Below are positions 1-5,367 of a stretch of DNA of 5,367 nt, piece after piece. The stretch is from NCBI GenBank assembly GCA_029864785.1, contig JAOTST010000135.1, positions 1 to 5,367 on the forward strand, written 5' to 3'. Source of the DNA: Chromatiales bacterium (GTDB lineage: Bacteria; Pseudomonadota; Gammaproteobacteria; Thiohalomonadales; Thiohalomonadaceae). Under the pieces are notes generated by a model, which saw only the letters and a program-made list of their open reading frames with translations, had not been told where the DNA came from and searched no databases. Position 1 is the first letter of the stretch; each line of letters starts with the position of its first letter. Both the position numbers and the translations under genes were made by a program.

Positions 1-948
1 GACAGATTGACGCTTGGGCATCTTGTTAAACGACACATTCCCAAATACGTTGAGGCGGGAACCCCTCTTGAGATCCTTTATAAGCTATTTTCATCACCAA
101 GCGACGCTGTCCTTATACTTAAAAGCAGAAAACCGATCGGGATATTAACCACCAAAGACTCAATTCGCCTGATTAGTAAGAAAACTGCCAACACATCACC
201 GGTTGAACAACATATGAGTACCCCTGTTCGAACAGTCTCAAGTCATCTCTCTATTAGTGAGGCATTAACACTTATACAAACCAAAAATTATAAACGCCTA
301 ATCGTGTGTGATGATGAAGGAGAGCTTCTCGATACCATCACCCAGCAAGATCTTGTTTCTTTGACTTACAATCGCTGGTCTGACTTGATGAAGAGTCATC
401 AAGATGAGCTCATCGAACTTATCGAAGTTCTTAAACAACAAAATTCTCAATTCCAAAAATTGATCAGTTTAGATCGACTGACAGGAATCAATAATCGTTC
501 AAAAATTGAAGAACTCATCTTACAAGAAGTTGAGCGTAATGATCGCTATAAATCTGAACACCCATTTAGCATTTTGTTTGTTGATATCGATTTTTTTAAA
601 TTGGTAAATGATCGCTGGGGTCATCTTATGGGAGACTCTGTGCTGAAACAGATAGCCCAACTTCTTTGTGAGGTATCTAGAGTCTCTGATAATGTAGGAC
701 GATGGGGCGGCGAAGAGTTTATTATCATGCTTCCTCATACAAATCTGAATGATGCGATCATATTAGCTGACCGACTTAACAAAATAGTCCGTGAAGCTAA
801 ATTTGAGAGTGATGAAAAAGTGACGGTAAGTATCGGTATTGCCCAATACAAAAATAGTGAAGGCTATAAGTCACTCCTAAACCGTAGTGACAAGGCATTA
901 TACATAGCGAAAAAATCGGGAAGAGACTGTTACAAGGTTGCGGAATAG
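1..948 (+). CDS. CBS-pair / GGDEF diguanylate cyclase, 5' end outside window
   Basis: Likely makes cyclic di-GMP from two GTP in the cytosol, with CBS domains as the sensory input. Residues are numbered from the TTG at position 7. Residues 1-120 form two CBS motifs (about 1-60 and 66-120). Residues 123-155 are a charged, probably helical linker, and 156-313 are the GGDEF domain. The domain opens with DRLTGINNR, carries the metal-binding VDID segment (D193, D195) and has the catalytic loop GGEEF at 234-238. An RxxD inhibitory site (R225-D228) lies exactly five residues before GGEEF, so the enzyme looks active and product-inhibited. There is no transmembrane segment or EAL domain. The frame is open to base 1 (codons for D and R precede the TTG) and no ribosome site fits in six bases, so the TTG is probably internal and the true start lies upstream. 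CBS domains often bind adenine nucleotides; the ligand here is unknown. Its link to the cytochrome genes is unproven. Confidence 0.93.
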   Translation, partial: DRLTLGHLVKRHIPKYVEAGTPLEILYKLFSSPSDAVLILKSRKPIGILTTKDSIRLISKKTANTSPVEQHMSTPVRTVSSHLSISEALTLIQTKNYKRLIVCDDEGELLDTITQQDLVSLTYNRWSDLMKSHQDELIELIEVLKQQNSQFQKLISLDRLTGINNRSKIEELILQEVERNDRYKSEHPFSILFVDIDFFKLVNDRWGHLMGDSVLKQIAQLLCEVSRVSDNVGRWGGEEFIIMLPHTNLNDAIILADRLNKIVREAKFESDEKVTVSIGIAQYKNSEGYKSLLNRSDKALYIAKKSGRDCYKVAE

Positions 949-1256
949 TCCCACAATTCTACGTCCATATTACACCTCTTTCAAAGCCCAATACTGCCTG
1001 ACAAAGTGCTCACATTATCTCTATTATCAGATAACGGTAACACCACCCTATCTCATCTGGCGGCACCTAAATCCCGATTTGATAAAGTTACTGGGAATTC
1101 CTATTTTAATAAGCTTAATTGATTGACTACTTCACGGGGCTACTAAGAGCCAAGGGCACATATCTTAAATTTATGTATTTATTATAAATATTAAGCGGAA
1201 CTTACAGTCTGTTATTTTTTCCCTTACTCACCAGGCTTATCACTATAAAATCGTAA
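949..1256. other. Gene-free convergent spacer
   Basis: About 308 bases lie between the stop of the cyclase gene (+) and the stop of the cytochrome frame (-). The only open frame of any length (938-1126, +) starts at a TTG inside the cyclase gene and gives a peptide with no recognisable domain or signal. I see no RNA gene, promoter or canonical GC-rich terminator with a T tract. An AT-rich stem-loop at 1164-1195 and a T run at 1215-1220 are the only notable elements. The spacer presumably serves as the 3' region of both convergent genes. Confidence 0.6.
1164..1195. repeat. AT-rich inverted repeat between convergent genes
   Basis: The left arm CTTAAATTTAT (1164-1174) pairs with ATAAAT (1184-1189) plus TTAAG (1191-1195). 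This gives 11 base pairs with one bulged A at 1190 and a nine-base loop. Nearly all pairs are A-T, and no T tract follows directly on either strand, so it is a poor intrinsic terminator. It could still act as a 3'-end stabiliser or be chance in AT-rich DNA. Confidence 0.3.
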
Positions 1257-2216
1257 TTACCCATCATCACTCTTTGAGATTTGATGAAACACACGTGATA
1301 TATAAGCAATAATTGATTCTATCTCCCGATCAGTCAGCACCCCCTTCCATGCAGGCATACTGCTATAAGGAATGCCATTTTTAATTCTCTCTTTAAGCCG
1401 AGATCGGGGCATGCTCATCATAAACGTTGCATTAGTTAAGTTACGTGGATGGGGCTCTAAAAAACTACCAATCCAATTTTTTCCCGTACCATCTGCGCCA
1501 TGACAAAATGCACAATTTTTTTGAAATAACCTCTCTCCATTCCGCTCCTGCATATTTAATTCATTCGTCACAGGGGCAATATCATGCACAGCGTAAGGTG
1601 TAGCCCCACTCATTCCATCTAATTTCGTCGAGGTCAATGAGCCCCTATGCGAATAATTAGATCTTGGAAACGAGACTGCACGCGGCTCCCAAATTGCCCC
1701 TTCATTATTCACTTTGGCTCGATCATGGCAAGAGATGCAACTTGATAAAAAGCGTGCCTTTCCCGCCTTCTGACTTTTGGTTAACTCTTGATCTGGCGTA
1801 TCCAGCGGGAGATCACCAAGGGCAAATGGATAGGCATCTATATAACGTTCATGTCGTGGCCATCCATTTTCTGCCGTGTGATAACGTGTATTTATCGCAC
1901 GATTTTTCATAAACTCAAGTCGCACGAAATCGACTACTGATTCGATCTCCTGATTAGATAGAAAGTGTGTGAATGATTGCATCGCAGTACCCGGACGACC
2001 ATTAGTGACGGTCATAATCATCGATTTTCTAGATAACGTTTCAGGATCTGTTTTTTGAAAGTTACGTGGTACAGGGGAGAGAAAAGTGGCCGCCAACGTC
2101 CGGGCATCTCCTGAGTACCCATGGCAGTAGTAGCAGCGAAAATTATAGATCGCGCGTCCCTGCTCATGGTGACCAGAGACTTTTTGATCGTTATTTATCG
2201 TCTCTTTTTTTTTAGC
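1257..2216 (-). CDS. C-terminal triheme half of a hexaheme c-type cytochrome, frame-shifted from the upstream half
   Basis: This is the distal part of a periplasmic electron-transfer cytochrome. The frame is open from 2216, just after an in-frame TGA (2219-2217), to the stop at 1257. It holds three heme sites: CYYCH (coded near 2123-2109), CISCH and CAFCH. Each is followed by the family's PRNF-type segment and a likely distal Met (NGRPGTAM, SSMPAW); the middle domain is divergent and has a longer insert. No ATG, GTG or TTG occurs between 2216 and the first heme motif. The first possible start, the TTG at 2096, lies after CYYCH and would cut that domain in half. Neither start yields a signal peptide, which heme attachment in the periplasm requires. 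The frame therefore makes sense only as a continuation of the 2195-3286 gene through a -1 shift at 2205-2213, giving residues 362-676 of a fused product. Without such a shift it is a pseudogene fragment. Confidence 0.85.
   Translation of the reverse strand, partial: AKKKETINNDQKVSGHHEQGRAIYNFRCYYCHGYSGDARTLAATFLSPVPRNFQKTDPETLSRKSMIMTVTNGRPGTAMQSFTHFLSNQEIESVVDFVRLEFMKNRAINTRYHTAENGWPRHERYIDAYPFALGDLPLDTPDQELTKSQKAGKARFLSSCISCHDRAKVNNEGAIWEPRAVSFPRSNYSHRGSLTSTKLDGMSGATPYAVHDIAPVTNELNMQERNGERLFQKNCAFCHGADGTGKNWIGSFLEPHPRNLTNATFMMSMPRSRLKERIKNGIPYSSMPAWKGVLTDREIESIIAYISRVFHQISKSDDG
2195..2216 (-). other. Frame junction at an A9 run containing A AAA AAG
   Basis: On the coding (-) strand nine A residues (plus-strand T run 2205-2213) are read in the upstream frame as CTA AAA AAA AAG AGA CGA TAA. 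This contains A AAA AAG in the phase required for -1 slippage, the heptamer known from E. coli dnaX. The upstream frame stops three codons after the site's second AAA (TAA 2197-2195). A -1 shift, or one added A, gives ELKKKETINN and continues into the downstream cytochrome frame. A six-pair inverted repeat AGAGAC (2205-2200) / GTCTCT (2180-2175) follows, but its 19-base loop and lack of spacer make it a weak stimulator. No clear upstream Shine-Dalgarno-like stimulator is visible. A deletion or sequencing error in the homopolymer is an equally good or better explanation. Confidence 0.7.
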
Positions 2217-3286
2217 TCATCTTTAAAAGCGCGAGGATTGTGCTGAATGTAAGCCTGAAAAACAAACTCTGTCACATTGGCAATCTGCTGGTCACTCAGC
2301 ACCTTCCCCCAAGCCGGCATTTCAGAGCCAAGGCGACCATATTTGATCCCTTTAAACAGAGCAGGACGATTCATGCTTTGCTGATATCTATCAGCGAGAA
2401 AGTTGGCCGGCTTAGGGTTGATAAAATAGGCTCTTGGCCCCTTTCCATCGCCACTAGGGCCATGACAGGTAAAACAGTTATGCATATAAAAATCTCGACC
2501 CTGACTGATTTTACCGATTAAATTATTGGGCATTGATTTTGTCATCTCAGTAGAGGGAGTTTCTGTCGCCTTCAAATTCTGATTTTTCTTTTGGGGCGAT
2601 GGTGTTGAGACTCCATGGGCTCTAGTACCCGATAAGCCCTCTATCTGAGGACGTTCTGACATAAAGGCAATCCGAATATAATCGACCACATCATTAATCT
2701 GCTTCGACGATAGTTTCCCTGTAAAAGAGACCATTGGTGTACCCGCTATTCCTTGTGTAACGGCACTAATCATATTTTCAGCTGATAGTGAGCGACCCCG
2801 TTCCGAGGTAAAATCACGAGGCTTAAATTTTAGACCCGTAGTCCAACGCCCACCATCACCTTTATCACCGTGACAGACCGAGCAATTTTTCTCGAAAATT
2901 GGACGTCCTGGGTGACTTTTGCGTGTCTGGCGTGCATTGATAAACTGACTTAATAGATAATCTGCCAAGGCCGCAATCTTCTCTTTAGAGAGCTGTCCAC
3001 TCCATGCAGACATTGCCGTACCCGGACGACCGTTTGTAATTGAGTGAATAATGCGTGGACGAACCAGATCTCGCTGCGATGCTGCTGATGTAAAGTTACG
3101 CGGAGGAGGGGTAAGCGATTTAGTTGCCCTGCTTTGTCCATCGCCCCGATCACCATGGCACACCGAACAGTAGTTATGGTACAACAGGGCTGGGTTGGGA
3201 GCTTCAGAGGCCACCGTGGTGGCTCCGAACAGAAGCATCATTCCAGAAATAAATAGATAACTGTATTGAGACATATTTTTTCGCAT
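2195..3286 (-). CDS. Exported multiheme c-type cytochrome, N-terminal triheme part
   Basis: Carries electrons in the periplasm through covalently bound c-type hemes; its donor and acceptor cannot be told from sequence. Of 363 residues, about 1-28 form a signal peptide (MRK, hydrophobic LFISGMMLLFGA, then TTVAS). Three class-I-like cytochrome c domains follow: CSVCH at 40-44, CSVCH at 135-139 and CFTCH at 271-275. Each has the GDxGDG-type stretch after the heme site, a PPRNF/KPRDF/KPANF motif, and a probable axial Met in NGRPGTAM (M92), AGTPM (M185) or GSEMPAW (M323). A low-complexity Ser/Thr/Lys/Gln linker (about 212-255) separates domains 2 and 3. The ATG at 3286 places the signal peptide correctly, although no good ribosome site precedes it; an ATG four codons later is possible. 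The end (ELKKKRR) results from the A9 frame junction, and the natural product is probably a 676-residue hexaheme protein. The gene diverges from the pentaheme cytochrome gene. Confidence 0.93.
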   Translation of the reverse strand: MRKNMSQYSYLFISGMMLLFGATTVASEAPNPALLYHNYCSVCHGDRGDGQSRATKSLTPPPRNFTSAASQRDLVRPRIIHSITNGRPGTAMSAWSGQLSKEKIAALADYLLSQFINARQTRKSHPGRPIFEKNCSVCHGDKGDGGRWTTGLKFKPRDFTSERGRSLSAENMISAVTQGIAGTPMVSFTGKLSSKQINDVVDYIRIAFMSERPQIEGLSGTRAHGVSTPSPQKKNQNLKATETPSTEMTKSMPNNLIGKISQGRDFYMHNCFTCHGPSGDGKGPRAYFINPKPANFLADRYQQSMNRPALFKGIKYGRLGSEMPAWGKVLSDQQIANVTEFVFQAYIQHNPRAFKDELKKKRR

Positions 3287-3339
3287 AATTATTATTAATA
3301 TATTTTTATCTGAAATAGTAATATTTTTTGTGTTGTTAT

Positions 3340-3367
3340 ACTATAGCCTAATCACTAAAGGTGAAAT
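3340..3367 (-). promoter_or_regulatory. Weak candidate promoter for the hexaheme cytochrome gene
   Basis: Reading the minus strand, TATAGT (3345-3340) matches five of six -10 bases, and ATTTCA (3367-3362) sits 16 bases upstream as a poor -35. Transcription would begin near 3333, leaving a leader of about 45 bases. The same stretch on the plus strand contains an extended -10, TGTTATACT (3334-3342), so the two strands may carry overlapping promoters. Support is motif likeness only. Confidence 0.3.
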
Positions 3368-3397
3368 ACGACTCTTCATTAAAGAGGAGCATATAAT
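3368..3397 (+). promoter_or_regulatory. Candidate promoter for the pentaheme cytochrome gene
   Basis: A perfect -10 hexamer TATAAT (3392-3397) follows ACGACT (3368-3373), a half-matching -35, with an 18-base spacer. Transcription would start near 3404, giving a leader of about 95 bases that opens with the stem-loop at 3401-3442. The weak -35 and the dyad within the spacer suggest an activator- or repressor-controlled promoter, but this is inference. Confidence 0.45.
3372..3386. promoter_or_regulatory. Dyad inside the promoter spacer, possible operator
   Basis: CTCTT (3372-3376) and AAGAG (3382-3386) form a perfect five-base inverted repeat around CATTA. It lies between the proposed -35 and -10 boxes of the pentaheme gene and upstream of the divergent gene, so a protein bound there could affect both directions. 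It does not match the FNR or CRP consensus. A repeat this short can occur by chance. Confidence 0.3.
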
Positions 3398-3400
3398 AAT

Positions 3401-3442
3401 TATAAGGCTACGTCCGAAAACGGATCATTCACTGTAGCTATA
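3401..3442 (+). promoter_or_regulatory. Structured 5' leader candidate
   Basis: An outer stem pairs GCTAC (3407-3411) with GTAGC (3434-3438). It is extended by TATA (3401-3404) with TATA (3439-3442) across a bulged AG. Inside, TCCG (3413-3416) and CGGA (3421-3424) close an AAAA loop, followed by an unpaired stretch TCATTCACT. A palindrome CTCTAGAG (3444-3451) comes next. The element starts at the predicted transcription start and ends about 40 bases before the ribosome site. It fits no riboswitch class I recognise; the c-di-GMP GEMM core is absent. It may be an mRNA-stabilising hairpin or an unknown regulatory RNA. Confidence 0.3.
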
Positions 3443-3484
3443 ACTCTAGAGAAGTGGTAATTGATTTAACACACTCTGGGCAGT

Positions 3485-3490
3485 GGAGGT
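3485..3490 (+). promoter_or_regulatory. Ribosome binding site deciding a GTG start
   Basis: GGAGGT sits nine bases before the GTG at 3499. An in-frame TAA (3490-3492) lies just upstream, so this GTG is the only plausible start. An ATG at 3492 is closer to the site but opens a different, 39-codon frame. Confidence 0.8.
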
Positions 3491-3498
3491 AATGCTCT

Positions 3499-4290
3499 GT
3501 GAATTTATATCCGCAGACGAACAGATTAATAAACAACAGAAGAACCTCCTTTGGCCTTTTGCTGTCTGCCTTATCGCTAATTATTTCATTTCAGTTATAT
3601 GCTGCGGATAACGTTTGGGATCCAAATAAAATTCTTGGTTCAAAACATGATTTAACCAGCTTAAATAAGCGAGCTGGCGCAGATGCAATGGAGGGTGTTG
3701 CTTTTACCAACTTAAATAATGCCTGCGTTTATTGTCATATCCCCGAAGAAGATTTGGATAATAAAAATAAATCGGGACAAATTCCAAGCTGGAATCGTTT
3801 CCGACCTATCAGTAAAAATTATAAAATGTATAAAAGTAATACTTTTGACTCAAAGTCAGGAGAACCCAACGATATCAGCCTCCTCTGTTTGTCATGTCAT
3901 GATGGCGGCATGTCTGTAGATAGAGTCGTCAACACCGGTAGTCACTGGAATAGTGGCAAAGAACAAACACTACATATGCGCATTAGCGGAAATAATGACC
4001 TGGAAAGTTGTGGTAAATGCCACGATGGATCTGTTGCTCATGATATCACCGTAAAAGAGCTTGGTACCAACCTAACCAATGATCACCCAATATCTATTCG
4101 CTACGCCGGTCTCAATATGACTATTAATGGATTTAAAAGCCCCGATGGACTTGATGGTTTCAATAATGGCGTAAAACTGTTTAATGGCTATATTGAATGT
4201 GCCACTTGCCACGACATTCATAATCCAGATAAAAAAATGCTGCTTCGCACCGACACTGAATCACTCTGTAGAACCTGTCACAATAACTAA
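3499..4290 (+). CDS. Exported pentaheme cytochrome c with doubled-CXXCH module
   Basis: A small periplasmic electron carrier, 263 residues, of the multiheme c3/c7-like and doubled-CXXCH group. The N-terminus has a basic segment (NNRR, 12-15), a hydrophobic core at about 18-33 and a likely cleavage site at LYA-AD (35/36). Five heme sites follow: CVYCH 76-80, CLSCH 130-134, CGKCH 171-175, CATCH 234-238 and CRTCH 257-261. Candidate distal His ligands include H50, H149, H159, H181, H196 and H241. The segments CLSCHDG, NDHPISI and CATCHDIHNP followed by a closing CXXCH are typical of the group, so bis-His, low-potential hemes are likely. The protein ends two residues after the last heme site, as is common. 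It is divergent from the hexaheme gene with a shared 212-base control region, which suggests joint use. The redox partner is unknown and no catalytic domain is visible. Confidence 0.93.
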   Translation: MNLYPQTNRLINNRRTSFGLLLSALSLIISFQLYAADNVWDPNKILGSKHDLTSLNKRAGADAMEGVAFTNLNNACVYCHIPEEDLDNKNKSGQIPSWNRFRPISKNYKMYKSNTFDSKSGEPNDISLLCLSCHDGGMSVDRVVNTGSHWNSGKEQTLHMRISGNNDLESCGKCHDGSVAHDITVKELGTNLTNDHPISIRYAGLNMTINGFKSPDGLDGFNNGVKLFNGYIECATCHDIHNPDKKMLLRTDTESLCRTCHNN

Positions 4291-4307
4291 AAACCAGTTA
4301 TATAGGC

Positions 4308-4341
4308 AGAATTAAGCGCCGTGTATTAGCGCCATTCTTTT
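4308..4341 (+). terminator. Weak candidate terminator after the pentaheme gene
   Basis: AGAAT (4308-4312) pairs with ATTCT (4334-4338), and inside it GCGC (4316-4319) pairs with GCGC (4329-4332) around a nine-base loop. A short T run (4338-4341) follows. An internal loop separates the two helices, so stability is modest. It lies 18 bases past the stop codon at 4290, a sensible place for an intrinsic terminator. Confidence 0.35.
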
Positions 4342-4358
4342 AATCTATTCGTAGATTA
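4341..4358. repeat. Perfect 7-bp hairpin with TTCG loop
   Basis: TAATCTA (4341-4347) and TAGATTA (4352-4358) are exact inverted repeats around TTCG, a loop known to stabilise RNA hairpins (on the plus strand). It lies between convergent stop codons (4290 and 4382). No T tract follows on either strand, so it may act as a 3'-end stabiliser or part of a bidirectional termination region rather than a classical terminator. Confidence 0.45.
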
Positions 4359-4381
4359 GCCATTAATTGGTTCAACAAAAT

Positions 4382-5367
4382 TTACTCCAAGCTATTGATG
4401 TGAGCCACGCCTCCATAGCTCCCGACCCAACGACTTCCATCTTCTCCTTCAGCCATCGAGAAAACATTATTGGAAAAAAGGCCCTCAGAAGTCGTAAATT
4501 TTTTCATATCATTGGGGCCTTTAAAAGCAACCAACCCACCACTAGTGCCTACCCATAGCTGACCATCACTATCTTCGCGTAGCATAAAAATATGATCAGA
4601 TGGAAGCCCCTCTTTCATCGTATAGTTCGTCCATGTTTTTCCATCAAAACGAGAGAGTCCCGCACCCCATGTTCCACACCAGACAACTCCATTTTTATCA
4701 ACATTCATAGAGATAATATAGTTAGGATTATAGGCTACATCGATGTTATCCAGCCCCTGCTCTTTCTTTTGTCGTGCATGATGACTCGATGCTTTGCCGG
4801 GATCATTCTTAAATTTAATATCCTTCTTAACCAGCTCATAAGGTGCTCCTAGGCCATCCTTATGCTGCCAATTTTGCCACTGTTCATTTTTGAAATGAGC
4901 AAGGCCCCCTTCTGTTCCGAGCCAGATACTACCATCAGGATCTTCTGCCAGACCGTAGACCCAATCATTGGGAAGACCGCCGTTAGTGTTATCAACCGTG
5001 TAGGTATCCCATTTTGAGCGATCACCTAAATCGCCACCGCGAATACGGTTGGCACCAGACCAGGTAGCAATCCAGACATCGCCATTAGCCGCCTCCAGCA
5101 CTTCATAGACAAAGGCATCGGCAAGCCCCTGTGGAATATTATAGTTTTGCCATGTTTCTTTCGTGGGTTCGAGTAGCGAAAGCCCTCCACCATAAGTTCC
5201 GACTGCAATTTTATCCTTTAGCTTACCAACATAAAAAACGCCATTGGAGAGTAGGCCGTTTTTATTGTTATACATCTTGTAGGTATCATTTTTAGTCTCA
5301 TAACGAATTACTCCACCTGAAGTTCCCACCCACATCAAATCCCCATCGGCAAGGATACTCTTTACGT
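4382..5367 (-). CDS. Two-component-regulator-type beta-propeller protein, 5' end outside window
   Basis: About 327 residues are visible, and the frame is open through the right edge; a TTG at 5338 falls inside a blade and is not the real start. Counting from that TTG, propeller motifs of the WVGTSGG type occur near residues 3, 45, 89, 139, 220, 262 and 304. They are mostly 42-50 apart, with recurring GLPSD/GLFSN and EDxDGxLW segments, as in the Reg_prop repeats of hybrid two-component sensors. The gap between motifs four and five is 81 residues, because a charged, Lys-rich insert (about 168-205, with a His pair at 186-187) extends one blade. The protein stops four residues after its last blade motif region, with no Y_Y_Y domain, membrane helix, kinase or HTH. 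It therefore looks like a stand-alone propeller, probably exported, though a signal peptide would lie off the window. It converges on the pentaheme gene; an interaction with the cytochromes is only a guess. Confidence 0.88.
   Translation of the reverse strand, partial: VKSILADGDLMWVGTSGGVIRYETKNDTYKMYNNKNGLLSNGVFYVGKLKDKIAVGTYGGGLSLLEPTKETWQNYNIPQGLADAFVYEVLEAANGDVWIATWSGANRIRGGDLGDRSKWDTYTVDNTNGGLPNDWVYGLAEDPDGSIWLGTEGGLAHFKNEQWQNWQHKDGLGAPYELVKKDIKFKNDPGKASSHHARQKKEQGLDNIDVAYNPNYIISMNVDKNGVVWCGTWGAGLSRFDGKTWTNYTMKEGLPSDHIFMLREDSDGQLWVGTSGGLVAFKGPNDMKKFTTSEGLFSNNVFSMAEGEDGSRWVGSYGGVAHINSLE

Noticed and set aside
938..1126. 62-codon open frame after the cyclase gene
   Set aside because: It begins at a TTG inside the cyclase gene, has no ribosome site, and its peptide shows no domain, signal or membrane pattern.
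1664..1912. Open frames antisense to the cytochrome and propeller genes (1664-1912, 2240-2521, 4592-4852, 5026-5208 and others)
   Set aside because: They are shadows of strongly supported genes and show no domain features.
1257..2096. Independent cytochrome gene starting at the TTG at 2096
   Set aside because: That start lies after the CYYCH heme motif, removes half a domain and leaves no signal peptide; the frame continues upstream to the A9 junction.
2199..2201. Non-standard ATA start near 2200 for the downstream cytochrome frame
   Set aside because: ATA initiation is very rare, no ribosome site precedes it, and the product would lack an export signal.
3401..3442. GEMM-type c-di-GMP riboswitch upstream of the pentaheme gene
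   Set aside because: The conserved GEMM core and tetraloop-receptor elements are not seen; only a generic stem-loop can be supported.
3492..3611. 39-codon frame beginning with ATG at 3492, overlapping the pentaheme start
   Set aside because: It is closer to GGAGG than the GTG but gives no recognisable protein, and the GTG frame has a clear signal peptide at proper spacing.
1..5367. CRISPR array, tRNA, rRNA or insertion sequence
   Set aside because: No regularly spaced direct repeats, cloverleaf, rRNA segment, transposase or terminal inverted repeats were found.

Overview
The window comes from an AT-leaning bacterial genome. It is probably a proteobacterium with respiratory flexibility, perhaps a gammaproteobacterium, but no marker gene here fixes the lineage. 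It holds a c-type cytochrome locus flanked by a c-di-GMP signalling gene on the left and a beta-propeller gene on the right. Both flanking genes run off the window, each losing its 5' end.

Layout from left to right. Positions 1-948 (+) encode a CBS-pair/GGDEF diguanylate cyclase with intact active and inhibitory sites. Positions 949-1256 form a gene-free convergent spacer with one AT-rich stem-loop. Positions 1257-3286 (-) encode a multiheme c-type cytochrome in two overlapping frames: a signal-peptide-bearing triheme part (2195-3286) and a second triheme part (1257-2216) with no usable start codon and no export signal of its own. The frames meet at a run of nine A residues (coding strand). 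There a -1 shift, or one extra A, would join them into a 676-residue hexaheme protein. Positions 3287-3498 are a compact divergent control region with a consensus-like -10 box, a dyad and a structured leader candidate. Positions 3499-4290 (+) encode an exported pentaheme cytochrome ending in a doubled-CXXCH module. Positions 4291-4381 hold two stem-loops between convergent genes. Positions 4382-5367 (-) encode most of a seven-motif propeller protein of the two-component-regulator-propeller type that ends without a kinase or DNA-binding domain.

How the parts may work together (inference): the two cytochromes, with eleven CXXCH sites in total, are divergently transcribed from one short control region and could form a periplasmic electron-transfer chain. 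The propeller protein may be a partner or sensor. The cyclase may be an unrelated neighbour. The most notable observation is the frame junction inside the hexaheme cytochrome, which could be a programmed slip, a real inactivating indel or a homopolymer sequencing error.
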